Shown: one piece after another, positions 36,764 to 47,307 of the stretch
Numbering within the stretch: position 1 is the first letter of the stretch
How the letters are laid out: every line of letters starts with the position of its first letter
NCBI GenBank assembly: GCA_900471515.1
Contig: UCFC01000024.1
Coordinates: 1 to 64,000 of the forward strand
Direction: 5' to 3'
Source of the DNA: Hyphomicrobiales bacterium
GTDB lineage: Bacteria; Pseudomonadota; Alphaproteobacteria; Rhizobiales; Rhizobiaceae
DNA length: 64,000 bases
The notes under the pieces: model-generated
What the model was told of the DNA's origin: nothing
The model's input: only the letters and a program-made list of their open reading frames with translations
Databases searched by the model: none
Position numbers and translations under genes: made by a program

Positions 36764-39700
36764 TCCGACGGCGCTTCCCGAGGGCGACGATCCCGGCACG
36801 TGGATCAGCTGGACGACGATCCAGCAGGCGATTGCCTCCGATCCAGCCCGTTCGGCCTGGGTGTCGGCCAATGCCGGTTCCGGCAAGACCCACGTGCTGA
36901 CGCAGCGGGTGATCCGGCTGCTGCTTGCGGGGGCGCGGCCTTCCGCCATTCTCTGCCTCACCTATACGAAGGCGGCCGCCTCCGAAATGTCGAACCGCGT
37001 CTTCGAACGACTGGCGGAATGGGCGATTTTTCCGGATGAGGAACTGGCCAGGCGCATCACCCAGATCGAAGGTCGTGAGCCGGATTCGCTGAAGCTGGCG
37101 GAGGCAAGGCGGCTGTTTGCCAAGGCGCTGGAAACGCCGGGCGGGCTGAAGATCCAGACGATCCATGCCTTCTGCGAGGCGCTGCTGCACCAGTTTCCGC
37201 TGGAAGCAAATGTCGCCGGTCATTTCTCGGTTCTGGACGACCGGGCAGCCGCGACGCTGCTTGCCGACGCGCGCCGCTCGCTCTTGACGGCGACGACCCC
37301 CGACAATGACCGGGATCTCGCCGATGCCTTCGCCTATGTGCTCAATCTCGGTGATGAATCCGGGCTTGAAAATCTGCTCGGCGAGATCGTTGCCAACAGA
37401 AATGCCATACGCCGTTTCATGCTGGCGGCCGAGCCGCATGGCGGCGTCGATCGCCTGCTTCGCGCAAAGCTTGGCCTGTCGCCCGACGATACGGAAGAGG
37501 GTTTGGCTGAACGGTACTGGCCCTTGCCGGGGCTGACGGGTGCGATACTGGAACTTTACCTTTCGCTCGCCGGTTCGAAGGGCGGGGCGAAAGCGCAGGA
37601 CGTTGCCGACGGCCTGCGTCGTGCCGCCCGCGAGCGAGATGCCGCCGCACGTTCGCAGATTCTGGAGAAGGTTTTCCTCACGTCGAAAGGCGAGCCGAAG
37701 ACGGACGGGCAATTTCTCGTCAAGGCGATGCTTGCCGAGGCGCCGCAGCTTGCCGATGCGATCGCCTCCGCACGTGCGCATGTCGTCAGTTGCCGCGACC
37801 AGCTGAAAATGATGCGGATGCATACGGCGACCCATGCCGCCCTCGTGCTGGCCGACCGCCTGAATCGGGACTACGAGGAGCTGAAGAAACAGCGCAGCCA
37901 TCTCGATTTCGAGGACCTGATCACACGCACGGCCGACCTGCTGACGAAGAGCGGTGTCGGCCCATGGATCCATTACAAGCTCGATCAGGGTATCGACCAT
38001 ATTCTCGTGGACGAGGCACAGGATACCAGCCCCATTCAATGGAGCGTCATCCAGTCTCTGGCGGAGGATTTTTTCTCGGGCGAAAGCGCGCGGCCGGTCG
38101 TGCGAACGCTGTTTGCCGTCGGTGACGAGAAACAGTCGATCTACTCTTTCCAGGGCGCGCGGCCGGAACGGTTTTCAGAGGAAAAGGAACGAACGCAGCG
38201 CCGCGTGCAGAACAGCGGGCTCGATTTTTCTACAGTTCGCCTGCCGCTCTCCTTTCGCTCCACGTCCGATGTGCTGCTGGCAGTCGACCATATCTTTACG
38301 CCCCCGGAGAATGCGCGCGGGCTCGGCACCGAACCTGTCGTGCATCGCTCCAGCCGTATCGGCCACCCCGGTGCCGTCGATCTCTGGGACATGGTCGTTC
38401 CCGATGTGGTGGTGAAGGACGAGGACTGGACGGCTCCTTTCGACGCCACACCCGAAAGCGCTCCGGCCGCCATTCTGGCGCGGCGCATCGCCCACACGAT
38501 CGGTACGCTTGTCGGCCGCGAAACGATCATTGAAAAAGGCAGGGAGCGCTTTATCGAGGCCGGCGACATCCTCGTCCTCGTTCGCAAGCGCGACGCCTTC
38601 GTCAATGCGCTGACACGCGAACTCAAACGGCGCGGCGACATTCCGGTCGCCGGCGCGGACCGGCTGGTCCTGACCAGCCACATTGCCGTGCAGGACCTGA
38701 TGGCACTTGGGCGTTTTCTTCTTCTGCCGGAAGACGATCTCTCGCTTGCCGCCGTCCTGAAAAGCCCGCTCTTCGATCTCTCGGAGGAAGATATTTTTGC
38801 GATCTCGGCGCGGCGCGGCGACCAGGAAAGCGTCTGGCAGCATCTTCGCAAACATGCGGCCGACGGCCATGAACGATTTTCCGCAGCCGTTGCCAGGCTG
38901 GAACTCTTCCTTGCGCAATGCCGAAGCTTTTCGGTCCACGACTTCTATGCGCGGGTGCTCGGCAGCCATGGCGGCCGGCGGCAATTCCTGGCGCGTCTCG
39001 GCACTGAGGTCAGCGATATCCTCGACGAGTTCCTGACCTTTGCGCTCGATCACGAAACGTCCGGCCTGCCCGGCCTGCAGTCCTTCATCTCGACGCTGGA
39101 GCTTGAAGCGCCCGAAGTGAAGCGCGAGCAGGACAAGGGGCGAAACGAGGTGCGCATCATGACGGTGCATGCGTCCAAGGGGCTGGAAGCGCCAATCGTC
39201 TTCCTGGTGGATGGGGGGTCCAAGGCCTTTACCCACACGCATCTGCCGAAACTCCGGTTGATCGACACCCGGCCGGACGAGCCGCCGATGCCCGTCTGGA
39301 TTCCGGTCAGCGACCTTGGAAATTCGCTAACCGCGAATGACGCGGCGCGCATCCAGTCGCTTGCCGAGGAAGAATACCGGCGCCTGCTCTACGTCGCGAT
39401 GACACGCGCCGCCGATCGGCTGATCGTTTGCGGTTATCGCGGGGTACGCCTGAACAACGACACCTGGCATATGATGATTTCTGCCGCGCTCGATGCGGAA
39501 CATCCGCATGTCGAGAAGACGACCTTCTCAAGCCCGGACGGAGAATGGGACGGCGTCCGCTGGCGCGTGCCGCAGGTCGAGCGCAGCTTCGAACGGATGG
39601 ATCAGGCGCCCAAACCGGAGACCATCGAAACGGTCCCGCCGGACCTCTTCCGCCCTCTGCCGCCGCAGAAACAATTGCCGCGGCCGCTCAGCCCTTCCGG

Positions 39701-40301
39701 TGCGGGAACCATTATCGATGAGGAGGCCGACGATCTGCTGGTGACATCACCGCTCTTCGGCGACCCTGAGAGCAGCGATCGGTCGCTGGAAAAAGGCCGG
39801 CTCATTCACCGGATGCTGCAAGCCCTGCCCGATATTGCTGCGGAGGAGCGGGCCGAGGCGGCAAAACGCTATGCTGAGCGCGCAGCGCGATTCTGGCCGC
39901 CGGCTGAACGGCAAGCTCTGATCGATTCGGTTGTGAAGCTTCTGGAAGACGGGAGGCTTCAGCCTGTGTTCAGCGTTCATGCACAGGCGGAAGTCTCGAT
40001 CATGGGAACATTGACGCTGGAGGGCCGGGACTATGCGGTTTCCGGCCGCATCGACCGGCTTGCGGTCCTGTCCGACAGCGTCGTTATCATGGATTACAAG
40101 ACAAACCGCGTCCCGCCGGCGAGCGAAGAGGCCATTCCCTTTGCGCACAAGGCCCAGCTTGCGATCTACCGGGAAATCCTGAAACCGCTCTATCCGGCCA
40201 AACGGATTGATTGCATGCTGATCTATACGGAAAATGCGAGCATTCACTCGCTCAGCGAACAGGCCCTGGCTTCCGCACTTGCAGGACTCAACACAAAGTG
40301 A
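36756..40301 (+). CDS. addA: double-strand break repair helicase AddA
   Basis: AddA subunit, 1181 residues from the ATG at 36756, which has an ideal GGAGG five bases upstream and overlaps the addB end by 8 nt. UvrD/RecB-type helicase motifs: Walker A ANAGSGKTHVLTQRV, motif II LVDEAQDTSPIQW, GDEKQSIYSFQGA, and RIMTVHASKGLEAPIVFL. The C-terminal nuclease has GRIDRLAVL and VVIMDYKTNR. With AddB it resects double-strand breaks. A longer frame open from 36717 is less likely because it lacks a ribosome binding site. The gene is last in the divL-addA run. Confidence 0.95.
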   Translation: MIDPTALPEGDDPGTWISWTTIQQAIASDPARSAWVSANAGSGKTHVLTQRVIRLLLAGARPSAILCLTYTKAAASEMSNRVFERLAEWAIFPDEELARRITQIEGREPDSLKLAEARRLFAKALETPGGLKIQTIHAFCEALLHQFPLEANVAGHFSVLDDRAAATLLADARRSLLTATTPDNDRDLADAFAYVLNLGDESGLENLLGEIVANRNAIRRFMLAAEPHGGVDRLLRAKLGLSPDDTEEGLAERYWPLPGLTGAILELYLSLAGSKGGAKAQDVADGLRRAARERDAAARSQILEKVFLTSKGEPKTDGQFLVKAMLAEAPQLADAIASARAHVVSCRDQLKMMRMHTATHAALVLADRLNRDYEELKKQRSHLDFEDLITRTADLLTKSGVGPWIHYKLDQGIDHILVDEAQDTSPIQWSVIQSLAEDFFSGESARPVVRTLFAVGDEKQSIYSFQGARPERFSEEKERTQRRVQNSGLDFSTVRLPLSFRSTSDVLLAVDHIFTPPENARGLGTEPVVHRSSRIGHPGAVDLWDMVVPDVVVKDEDWTAPFDATPESAPAAILARRIAHTIGTLVGRETIIEKGRERFIEAGDILVLVRKRDAFVNALTRELKRRGDIPVAGADRLVLTSHIAVQDLMALGRFLLLPEDDLSLAAVLKSPLFDLSEEDIFAISARRGDQESVWQHLRKHAADGHERFSAAVARLELFLAQCRSFSVHDFYARVLGSHGGRRQFLARLGTEVSDILDEFLTFALDHETSGLPGLQSFISTLELEAPEVKREQDKGRNEVRIMTVHASKGLEAPIVFLVDGGSKAFTHTHLPKLRLIDTRPDEPPMPVWIPVSDLGNSLTANDAARIQSLAEEEYRRLLYVAMTRAADRLIVCGYRGVRLNNDTWHMMISAALDAEHPHVEKTTFSSPDGEWDGVRWRVPQVERSFERMDQAPKPETIETVPPDLFRPLPPQKQLPRPLSPSGAGTIIDEEADDLLVTSPLFGDPESSDRSLEKGRLIHRMLQALPDIAAEERAEAAKRYAERAARFWPPAERQALIDSVVKLLEDGRLQPVFSVHAQAEVSIMGTLTLEGRDYAVSGRIDRLAVLSDSVVIMDYKTNRVPPASEEAIPFAHKAQLAIYREILKPLYPAKRIDCMLIYTENASIHSLSEQALASALAGLNTK

Positions 40302-40376
40302 AATATCGGACATTGAAATTCCGGCACCGCACCCTCACATCTTGTCCAACAGCAAATTCCGGTAAAGGAGCAGCCT

Positions 40377-40697
40377 ATGGCTACCGTTAAGGTCGATATC
40401 AACAACTTCCAGTCGGAAGTTCTGGAATCCGCAGAACCCGTCGTCGTCGATTTCTGGGCCGAGTGGTGCGGTCCGTGCAAAATGATTGCTCCGAGCCTCG
40501 AAGAAATCGCGACGGAAATGGCTGGCAAGGTCAAGGTTGCCAAGCTCAATATCGACGAAAACCCGGAGCTGGCAGCCCAGTTCGGCGTTCGCTCGATTCC
40601 GACGCTTGCGATCTTCAAGGGCGGTGAAGTTGCCGACATCTCTGTCGGCGCAAAGCCGAAGACGGCGCTTTCCAACTGGATCTCCAGCGCATCCTGA
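40377..40697 (+). CDS. trxA: thioredoxin
   Basis: Thioredoxin 1, 106 residues, general cytosolic disulfide reductant. The active site WCGPCK has Cys31 and Cys34, the buried Asp25 is in VVVDFWAEW, and the cis-Pro loop is SIPTLAIF. A strong ribosome binding site (AAAGGAG) precedes the ATG. It lies 75 nt after addA, a spacer that may hold its own promoter, and ends at the terminator shared with folC. Confidence 0.97.
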   Translation: MATVKVDINNFQSEVLESAEPVVVDFWAEWCGPCKMIAPSLEEIATEMAGKVKVAKLNIDENPELAAQFGVRSIPTLAIFKGGEVADISVGAKPKTALSNWISSAS

Positions 40698-40716
40698 GGA
40701 TATCGACAGTCCAATA

Positions 40717-40750
40717 CGAAAAGCCCGGTACTCGCCGGGCTTTTTTCATT
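40717..40750. terminator. bidirectional terminator between trxA and folC
   Basis: A 10-bp stem (40719-40728 with 40735-40744), a 6-nt loop, a T-run on the right and an A-run on the left. It serves trxA on the plus strand and folC on the minus strand. Confidence 0.9.
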
Positions 40751-42098
40751 TGGGGGGCGTGCCGTTTTCCGCCAGCACGTCGCCGACGAGATAAAGTGAA
40801 CCGCCGATAAGGATACGCGGCGGCGGCGCCTCCGGATCGACGGTGGAGGCGATCGCGTCCAGGGCCTCGACCACTGACGACATCGGTTCGGCTACGAGAC
40901 CGGCATCGTAGGCGGCATGAGCCAGGATCACCGGATCGATTGCCGCCTCGCTGCCGAGGATCGGCACGCAATAGATCTTCTCCGCAAGGTCCGCGAAGGC
41001 CTTGAAATAGCCGACCGGGTCCTTGGTGTTGATCATGCCGGATATCAGGAACAGCGGCCGGGACTGGCGCTCCTCGAAATTCGCCATGGCTTCGGCAATC
41101 ACTTCGCCGGCACCCGGATTGTGGCCGCCATCGACCCAGATTTCCGACCGGGCCGGCGCGTGGTTCAGGAGCCTGCCTTTCGTGAGCTTCTGCAGACGGC
41201 CCGGCCATTCCACCGTTTCCATCGCCTTCTCCATCATCGGCTCGGTGACGGTGAAACCCGCAGCCTTGACGGCGCGAATGGCGGCGGCGGCATTGGCATA
41301 TTGGTGGCGGCCGGGAAGGCGCGGCAAGGGCAGATCCGCCAGGCCGAATTCATCCTGATAGATCAGCCGGCCATATTCCTCATGGGCGATGAAATCCTGA
41401 CCGAAAACGGCGCTCGGGCAATGCAGCCGCTCGGCGGTCGACATCAGCACGTCGAGGGCCGCATCATATTCCTGGTGACCGATGACGACGGAATGGCCAC
41501 GCTTCATGATGCCGGCCTTTTCCGACGCGATCAGCTCCACCCGATCGCCGAGATAGGGCTGATGGTCGAGCGAAATCGGCATGATAACCGAAACGGCGGG
41601 GTCCTCGATGACGTTCGTCGCGTCGAAGCGACCACCGAGACCGACCTCGATGATTGCCGCGTCGGCCGGATGTTCGGAAAAAAGAATGAAGGTGACGGCC
41701 GTCAGGATTTCGAAGACGGTAATCTTCTCGCCGTTGTTGGCCGTGGCGACACGCCGGAGGGCGTCTGCGAAAACGGCATCGTCAACCAGGCGCCCCCGGC
41801 CGCCGGACACGCCCAGACGGTAGCGTTCATGCCAGTTTACGAGGTGCGGAGACGTGTGGACGTGGGCACTGTAACCTCCTGCTTCCAGCAGCGCCCGGCA
41901 GAAGGCCGATGTCGAGCCTTTGCCGTTGGTGCCGGCGATATGAATGACGGGAGGAAGGTTGCGCTCGGGGTTGCCGAGCGCTTGCAGAAGGCGCTTGATG
42001 CGGTCGAGTGACAGATCGTAGCCCTTGGGATGCAATCCCATGAGCTTTTCGATCTCCTGCGCCGCCTCACTCACCGCGATCTGGCCTCTGTCCGTCAT
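40746..42098 (-). CDS. folC: bifunctional folylpolyglutamate / dihydrofolate synthase
   Basis: FolC, 450 residues, adds glutamate to dihydropteroate or to tetrahydrofolates. It is a Mur-ligase-type enzyme with P-loop IAGTNGKGSTSAFCRALLE near residue 50 and the FDATNVIEDPAVSVIMPISLDH region that carries catalytic and metal ligands. The C-terminal domain has DGGHNPGAGE. It forms a minus-strand run with accD and the trp genes (30 nt from accD), a grouping common in Rhizobiales. Confidence 0.95.
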   Translation of the reverse strand: MTDRGQIAVSEAAQEIEKLMGLHPKGYDLSLDRIKRLLQALGNPERNLPPVIHIAGTNGKGSTSAFCRALLEAGGYSAHVHTSPHLVNWHERYRLGVSGGRGRLVDDAVFADALRRVATANNGEKITVFEILTAVTFILFSEHPADAAIIEVGLGGRFDATNVIEDPAVSVIMPISLDHQPYLGDRVELIASEKAGIMKRGHSVVIGHQEYDAALDVLMSTAERLHCPSAVFGQDFIAHEEYGRLIYQDEFGLADLPLPRLPGRHQYANAAAAIRAVKAAGFTVTEPMMEKAMETVEWPGRLQKLTKGRLLNHAPARSEIWVDGGHNPGAGEVIAEAMANFEERQSRPLFLISGMINTKDPVGYFKAFADLAEKIYCVPILGSEAAIDPVILAHAAYDAGLVAEPMSSVVEALDAIASTVDPEAPPPRILIGGSLYLVGDVLAENGTPPK

Positions 42099-42128
42099 CG
42101 GCCCGCCCTATCTTGTGAGGTCCGCCGC

Positions 42129-43031
42129 TCAGGCGCTCGCCGCCAGAGCAATGACCCCATTGGCATCGTTTGCGGCCGTAGCCGGCTTCTTGGTCAGGAT
42201 CTTCAGGAGGCGCGCCAGCGTCTCGGGAATATCGTGACGTTTGACCACCATATCGACCACGCCGTGTTCCAGCAGGTATTCCGATGTCTGGAAGCCTTCG
42301 GGAAGCTTTTCGCGCAGCGTCTGCTCGATGACGCGCTTGCCGGCGAAGCCGATTTCGGCGCCCGGTTCGGCCAGATGGATATCACCCAGCATGGCATAGG
42401 ACGCCGTAACACCGCCGGTGGTCGGGTTGGTCAGCACGACGATATAGGGCTGGCCTGCTTCCTTGAGCATATCGACGGCAACGGTGGTGCGCGGAAGCTG
42501 CATCAGCGACATGATGCCTTCCTGCATGCGAGCGCCGCCGGAAGCCGGGAACATGACGAGCGGGCACTTTTCCGCAATCGCGCGCTCGAAGGCTTTGACG
42601 ATTGCCTCGCCGGCGGCCATGCCGAGCGAGCCGCCGATGAAATTGAACTCATGGACGACGGCGACGAGCTTCAGGCCCTGCACATTGCCGAGGCCGGCAA
42701 GGATCGTATCTTCCTGCTCGGTCTTGAGGCGGCTGTCGCGCAGACGGTCGATATATTTCTTGGAATCGCGGAACTTCAGCGGGTCCTGGGCGACCTTCGG
42801 CTGCGGCAGGGATTCGTATTCGCCATTGTCAAAGAGGTCGGCAAGGCGCGCCTTGGCCGGCATCTTCATGTGATAGCCGGAGGCGGGAATGACCCACTTG
42901 TTGCTCTCAAGGTCCTTGTGAAAGACCATCTCGCCCGTTTCCGGGCACTTGATCCAGAGGTTCTCCGGCACTTCGCGACGGCCCAGCATGGAATTGATCC
43001 GCGGGCGAACGTAGTTAGTGATCCAGTTCAA
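42129..43031 (-). CDS. accD: acetyl-CoA carboxylase carboxyltransferase subunit beta, degenerate zinc site
   Basis: AccD, 300 residues, with AccA transfers carboxyl from carboxybiotin to acetyl-CoA to make malonyl-CoA. The carboxyltransferase core is intact ([41 protein letters not shown]). The N-terminal zinc ribbon normally has four cysteines in C-x2-C-x15-C-x2-C. Here only Cys29 remains; the other positions are Thr32, Ile48 and Ser51, so zinc binding in the usual way is not possible. The gene is otherwise normal and next to folC and trpA. Confidence 0.95.
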   Translation of the reverse strand: MNWITNYVRPRINSMLGRREVPENLWIKCPETGEMVFHKDLESNKWVIPASGYHMKMPAKARLADLFDNGEYESLPQPKVAQDPLKFRDSKKYIDRLRDSRLKTEQEDTILAGLGNVQGLKLVAVVHEFNFIGGSLGMAAGEAIVKAFERAIAEKCPLVMFPASGGARMQEGIMSLMQLPRTTVAVDMLKEAGQPYIVVLTNPTTGGVTASYAMLGDIHLAEPGAEIGFAGKRVIEQTLREKLPEGFQTSEYLLEHGVVDMVVKRHDIPETLARLLKILTKKPATAANDANGVIALAASA

Positions 43032-43070
43032 CTCGAATACTCCTGATTGACTAGTGCCAATGTGGGGAAA

Positions 43071-43910
43071 CTATTCGGCAGCAACAAGGCGCGCCGAACG
43101 CGTTCCTGTGGAAAGACCGCGAACCAGCGTCGCAACGGCCTGAACCGTATCGGCTGTCGCCTTTCCATCTGCCGTCAGGCTGGTTGCCACCTGATTGACG
43201 ATTGCCGTGCCCACAACCACGCCATCGGCCGAGCCGCCGATGACCTTTGCATGTTCCGCCGTCTTGACGCCGAAACCGACGCAGACGGGCAGATCGGTAT
43301 GATCCTTGATGCGCTTGACCGCACCCGAAATCAGCGACGGATCGGGCAGCGCCGAGCCGGTGATGCCGTTCATCGAGACATAATAGACGAAGCCCGACGT
43401 GTTCTTCAGAACCGCCGGCAGGCGCTTTTCATCCGTCGTCGGCGTGGCCAGACGGATGAAATTGATGCCCTTCTTCAGCGCCGGGATGCAGAGTTCGTCA
43501 TCCATTTCCGGCGGCAGGTCGACGATGATCAGCCCGTCGATGCCGGAGGCCAGCGCGTCGTCGAGAAATTTCTCGACACCGTAAATGTAGATCGGGTTGT
43601 AATAGCCCATCATGACGATCGGCGTCGTATCGTTGGTCTTGCGGAAGTCGGCAGCAAGCTGCAGCGTCTTTTTCAGAGTCTGGCCGCCCTTGAGCGCGCG
43701 CTGGCCGGCGAGCTGAATCGCCGGGCCGTCGGCCATCGGATCGGAAAAGGGCATGCCGAGCTCGATGACGTCGGAGCCTGCCTCCGGCAGCGCCTTCATG
43801 ATGCCGAGCGAAGTTTCGTAGTCCGGGTCGCCGCCCATGAAATAGGTTACGAGCGCCGGGCGGCCTTCCGCCTTCAGATCGGCGAAGCGTTTATCCATAC
43901 GTGCGGTCAT
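43071..43910 (-). CDS. trpA: tryptophan synthase alpha subunit
   Basis: TrpA, 279 residues, TIM barrel that cleaves indole-3-glycerol phosphate and passes indole to TrpB. The catalytic Glu is in [16 protein letters not shown] and the catalytic Asp in [15 protein letters not shown]. The phosphate loop [27 protein letters not shown] is present. It lies 5 nt after trpB and 39 nt before accD on the minus strand. Confidence 0.97.
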   Translation of the reverse strand: MTARMDKRFADLKAEGRPALVTYFMGGDPDYETSLGIMKALPEAGSDVIELGMPFSDPMADGPAIQLAGQRALKGGQTLKKTLQLAADFRKTNDTTPIVMMGYYNPIYIYGVEKFLDDALASGIDGLIIVDLPPEMDDELCIPALKKGINFIRLATPTTDEKRLPAVLKNTSGFVYYVSMNGITGSALPDPSLISGAVKRIKDHTDLPVCVGFGVKTAEHAKVIGGSADGVVVGTAIVNQVATSLTADGKATADTVQAVATLVRGLSTGTRSARLVAAE

Positions 43911-43915
43911 TTTCT

Positions 43916-45136
43916 TTACTCACCCATTCCCAGGATCTTGCCGACGGTGAAGATATCCTTGTCGCCGCGGCCGGAGAGGTTCATCAGGATGATCTCGTCC
44001 TTACCCATCTTGGGCGCGCGCTTGATGACTTCGGCAAGCGCATGCGAAGGCTCGAGCGCCGGGATGATGCCTTCGAGGCGCGTCAGCGTCTGGAAGGCTT
44101 CGAGCGCCTCATGATCCATGATCGGGACATATTCGGCGCGGCCGATATCGTTCAGCCACGAATGTTCGGGGCCGATGCCGGGATAGTCGAGGCCGGCCGA
44201 AATCGAATGGCCTTCCTTGATCTGCCCGTCATCGTCCTGCAGCAGGTAGGTGCGGTTGCCATGCAGCACGCCCGGCGAGCCGGCCGTGATCGAGGCGCAA
44301 TGTTCATCGCCCTGCAGGCCCTTGCCGCCGGCTTCGACGCCGACGATCTTGACGTCCTTGTCATCGAGGAAGGGATGGAAGATGCCGATCGCATTCGAAC
44401 CGCCGCCGACGGCAGCGATGACGAGATCCGGCAGACGGCCTTCGGCTTCAAGGATCTGCTCTCTGGCCTCCGTCCCGATGACGGCCTGGAAGTCGCGGAC
44501 CATTTCCGGATAGGGATGCGGGCCGGCGGCCGTACCGATCAGGTAGTAGGTGCTCTCGACATTGGTGACCCAGTCACGCAGCGCCTCGTTCATGGCATCC
44601 TTCAGCGTGCCGCTGCCGGCCGTAACGGGTTTCACCTCGGCACCCAGCAGCTTCATGCGGAAAACGTTCGGCGCCTGGCGTTCGACATCGGTGGCGCCCA
44701 TGTAAACGACGCAGGGCAGGCCGAAGCGCGCAGCGACGGTGGCGGAAGCCACGCCATGCTGCCCGGCACCGGTTTCGGCGATGATGCGGGTCTTGCCCAT
44801 GCGCTTGGCAAGCAGGATCTGGCCGATGCAATTGTTGATCTTGTGCGAGCCGGTATGGTTCAGCTCTTCGCGCTTGAAATAGATCTTGGCGCCGCCAAGA
44901 TGCTGGGTCAGGCGCTCGGCGTAATAGAGCGGGCTCGGGCGGCCGATATAGTGGGCGCCGAGATGCTTGAGTTCCGCCTGGAATTCCGGATCGTTCTTCG
45001 CCTTGTTCCACTCATCCTGCAGGTCGAGAATCAGAGGCATCAGGGTTTCGGCTACGAAGCGGCCCCCGTAAATGCCGAAGCGGCCGTCTTCGTCCGGGCC
45101 GGCGCGGAAGGAATTCGGTTTAGGCGTCTCGTTCAA
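43916..45136 (-). CDS. trpB: tryptophan synthase beta subunit
   Basis: TrpB, 406 residues, PLP-dependent condensation of indole with serine. The PLP lysine is in [15 protein letters not shown], and the phosphate-binding glycine loop is [24 protein letters not shown] is the substrate carboxylate loop. The start overlaps the trpF stop by 4 nt (ATGA), so trpF-trpB-trpA is one transcription unit. trpC, trpD and trpE are not in the window. Confidence 0.97.
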   Translation of the reverse strand: MNETPKPNSFRAGPDEDGRFGIYGGRFVAETLMPLILDLQDEWNKAKNDPEFQAELKHLGAHYIGRPSPLYYAERLTQHLGGAKIYFKREELNHTGSHKINNCIGQILLAKRMGKTRIIAETGAGQHGVASATVAARFGLPCVVYMGATDVERQAPNVFRMKLLGAEVKPVTAGSGTLKDAMNEALRDWVTNVESTYYLIGTAAGPHPYPEMVRDFQAVIGTEAREQILEAEGRLPDLVIAAVGGGSNAIGIFHPFLDDKDVKIVGVEAGGKGLQGDEHCASITAGSPGVLHGNRTYLLQDDDGQIKEGHSISAGLDYPGIGPEHSWLNDIGRAEYVPIMDHEALEAFQTLTRLEGIIPALEPSHALAEVIKRAPKMGKDEIILMNLSGRGDKDIFTVGKILGMGE

Positions 45137-45807
45137 TTTACACTCCCTGTGGTCGTTTCAGGCATACATGCCTGTTCAACCGCATCGAAAAACTCATCGA
45201 TCATGTCCAGGCTCTTCACGCCCGGCGCACTCTCGACGCCGGAGGCGGTATCGACGCCCGGCGCCTTGGTCATCGCCAGCGCCTGCCCGACATTGGCCTT
45301 GTTGAGCCCGCCTGACAGCATGTAGTCCACATTGCCGTCAAGCCAGGTCAGCAGGCCCCAATCAAAGGAAACGCCGTTGCCGCCCGGCAGTTCGGATCCT
45401 TTCGGCGGCTTGGCATCGAAAAGAAAGCGATCGGCAATACCGATATAGGCTTCGACCCGTTTCAGGTCGTCGGCCGTGCGCACCGACAATGCCTTGATGA
45501 CCGGGATGCCGTACATCGCCTTGATGGTCAGCACGCGCTCCGGGCTCTCGCTGCCGTGCAGCTGCAGCATGTCGGGGCGCAAGAGCGCGACGATTTCATC
45601 GAGGTCGTCATTGCTCGGGTCGACCACGACGGCCACGATCTTCGCCTTGCCGCGCGCCGGCTCGGCCAGCTTGCCGGCAATATCGGGCTCGACGTAACGC
45701 GGGCTTTTCTGGAAAAAATTGAAGCCGATATGCGTCGCTCCGCGCTTCAATGCGCGCTCGACAGTTTCAGGCGTCTTCAAACCACAGATCTTGATATCCG
45801 GTCTCAT
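45133..45807 (-). CDS. trpF: phosphoribosylanthranilate isomerase
   Basis: TrpF, 224 residues, TIM-barrel isomerase converting phosphoribosylanthranilate to CdRP. The catalytic Cys is near the N-terminus ([11 protein letters not shown]) and the general acid Asp is in [19 protein letters not shown]. It is a stand-alone enzyme, not fused to TrpC. It is the first gene of the trpFBA run and is followed by trpB with an ATGA overlap. Confidence 0.96.
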   Translation of the reverse strand: MRPDIKICGLKTPETVERALKRGATHIGFNFFQKSPRYVEPDIAGKLAEPARGKAKIVAVVVDPSNDDLDEIVALLRPDMLQLHGSESPERVLTIKAMYGIPVIKALSVRTADDLKRVEAYIGIADRFLFDAKPPKGSELPGGNGVSFDWGLLTWLDGNVDYMLSGGLNKANVGQALAMTKAPGVDTASGVESAPGVKSLDMIDEFFDAVEQACMPETTTGSVN

Positions 45808-45880
45808 GGCAGCGAAGTGACACGAAACGGGAAAAGAGTCGAGCCAATTTGCAATACTGGCCGCATTTAACGCGGAACGC

Positions 45881-46639
45881 TCAGTCGAAGTCTATGGCGT
45901 GCAATTGGCTGCCATGGCGCTTCAGCCACGACTTCGCCTCTTCCATATGCGGGCAGAGCCTCTTGCAGAGCGCCCAGAAGTGCGGACCGTGGTTCATTTC
46001 CTTCAGATGCGCCACTTCATGGGCGGCGAGATAATCGATCACCGAAGGCGGCGCCATGACGATGCGCCAGGAGAAGCTCAGGTTCCCCTCCGAGGAGCAG
46101 GAGCCCCAGCGGCTGCGGGTATCCTTCATCGAAATGGAGCGGATCGGCGCCTTGATGGAGCCCGCATGCAGGCGCGACAGCCTCTCAAGGTCGGCGCGCG
46201 CCTCTTTCTTCAGGAAGGTGGCGATGCGCCGGCCGATATGTTCCGGCATGCCGCTGACGCGAAGCACCGCTTTGCCGTCCACAACGACGGCCTCGGTCAG
46301 CCCGCGCAGGCTGCCGGTGTGCTCGATGCGATGCCTGACGCCGCGAAAGAGGATCTCTCCGCCGTCACGCAGGCCGGTATCGGTCGAGAATTTCGCAAGC
46401 TTGGTCAAAAGCCAGCCCTGATGCCGATCGAGGAAGGCATTGACCTCGCGGGCGGCAAGTCCTTTCGGCACCGTCATTTTCAAAGCGCGTCCGCCGGGCT
46501 CGATACGCAGCGTGATCCGCGTTGCCCGGTCATGCTGCTTGATCGTCAAGGGCATCGGACGGCCGGCAACATCCAGCGTCCGCTTTTCGGGCGGCGACGG
46601 TTTCTTCGTCGTGCGGCGGATCTTCGGAAGCGGAAACAT
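45881..46639 (-). CDS. YgjP/DUF45-family zinc metallopeptidase
   Basis: A 252-residue protein of the YgjP (DUF45, WSS1-like) metallopeptidase family. The zinc site HEVAH is at residues 207-211 with the third ligand His217 (KEMNHGPHFW). Other family marks are SRWGSCSSEGNLSFSWRI before it. No signal peptide is visible, so it is cytosolic. Substrates are unknown; related Wss1/SprT proteins process DNA-protein cross-links, which is only an analogy here. It is a single gene between trpF and the DUF2852 gene. Confidence 0.87.
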   Translation of the reverse strand: MFPLPKIRRTTKKPSPPEKRTLDVAGRPMPLTIKQHDRATRITLRIEPGGRALKMTVPKGLAAREVNAFLDRHQGWLLTKLAKFSTDTGLRDGGEILFRGVRHRIEHTGSLRGLTEAVVVDGKAVLRVSGMPEHIGRRIATFLKKEARADLERLSRLHAGSIKAPIRSISMKDTRSRWGSCSSEGNLSFSWRIVMAPPSVIDYLAAHEVAHLKEMNHGPHFWALCKRLCPHMEEAKSWLKRHGSQLHAIDFD

Positions 46640-46677
46640 AGGAGTTTTCTATACGATTCGACGCGAATCCGGGCAAA

Positions 46678-46706
46678 GAAAAACCGGCATCGGAAGCGAT
46701 GCCGGC
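46678..46706 (-). terminator. terminator of the DUF2852 gene
   Basis: An 8-bp stem pairs 46684-46691 with 46698-46705 around a 6-nt loop. The A-run at 46678-46683 gives a T-run on the minus strand. It ends the DUF2852 gene, whose stop is at 46729. Confidence 0.82.
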
Positions 46707-46728
46707 CGTAGATTTTCTGTGATCGCGT

Positions 46729-47163
46729 TTACGGCGTCTGGTACTCGGCGACCGGACCATTGTCGTCGCGTCTGCCGTTCTTGCGTTCGCGCATGAAGCG
46801 GTCGAATTCTTCCTGATCCTTGGCGCGACGAAGCTCGCGCAGGTAGGAATCGAATTCTTCCCGCATTTCATCGAGCTTGCGGCGCTCTTCCTCGATGCGA
46901 TCGAGCTCGGCCTTGCGCCAATCGTCGAAGGCAACGTTGCCCGTCGAGAAATGCGAGCGGTGACGGCCATGCGAACGACGGCAGCCTGCAAAGAAGCCAT
47001 CCGTTGCCTGGTTGACGTCACGCTTGAAGCCACGCAGCCGCTCGCCGAAGATGATATAGGCAAGCATGGCCAGCCCCAGAGGCCAGAAAACCATGAAGCC
47101 GAGGATCATCAAGGCAACGGTAGCCGGAGTCCAATCCGGGCGAAGCAATGCTGACTGGTTCAT
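46729..47163 (-). CDS. DUF2852 domain-containing membrane protein
   Basis: A 144-residue protein of the DUF2852 family, function unknown. One hydrophobic segment at about residues 15-40 (VALMILGFMVFWPLGLAMLAYII) is followed by a Gly/His/Arg-rich linker and a strongly charged coiled-coil helix (RKAELDRIEEERRKLDEMREEF). It looks like an inner-membrane protein with a cytoplasmic helix. It is monocistronic with its own terminator. Nothing in the neighbours suggests a pathway. Confidence 0.82.
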   Translation of the reverse strand: MNQSALLRPDWTPATVALMILGFMVFWPLGLAMLAYIIFGERLRGFKRDVNQATDGFFAGCRRSHGRHRSHFSTGNVAFDDWRKAELDRIEEERRKLDEMREEFDSYLRELRRAKDQEEFDRFMRERKNGRRDDNGPVAEYQTP

Positions 47164-47307
47164 CGTGCGGTATCCTCGCGTTCAGCACCCGACACGATGC
47201 CGAGTGCTGAAAAACCAGATGGTTACCGCTGAACCGGCCTTCAAGACGATTTCAGGTTAAATCGGACAAGGTCTTGAATCGATAGCATTAAATCAGCATT
47301 CTCTAAC

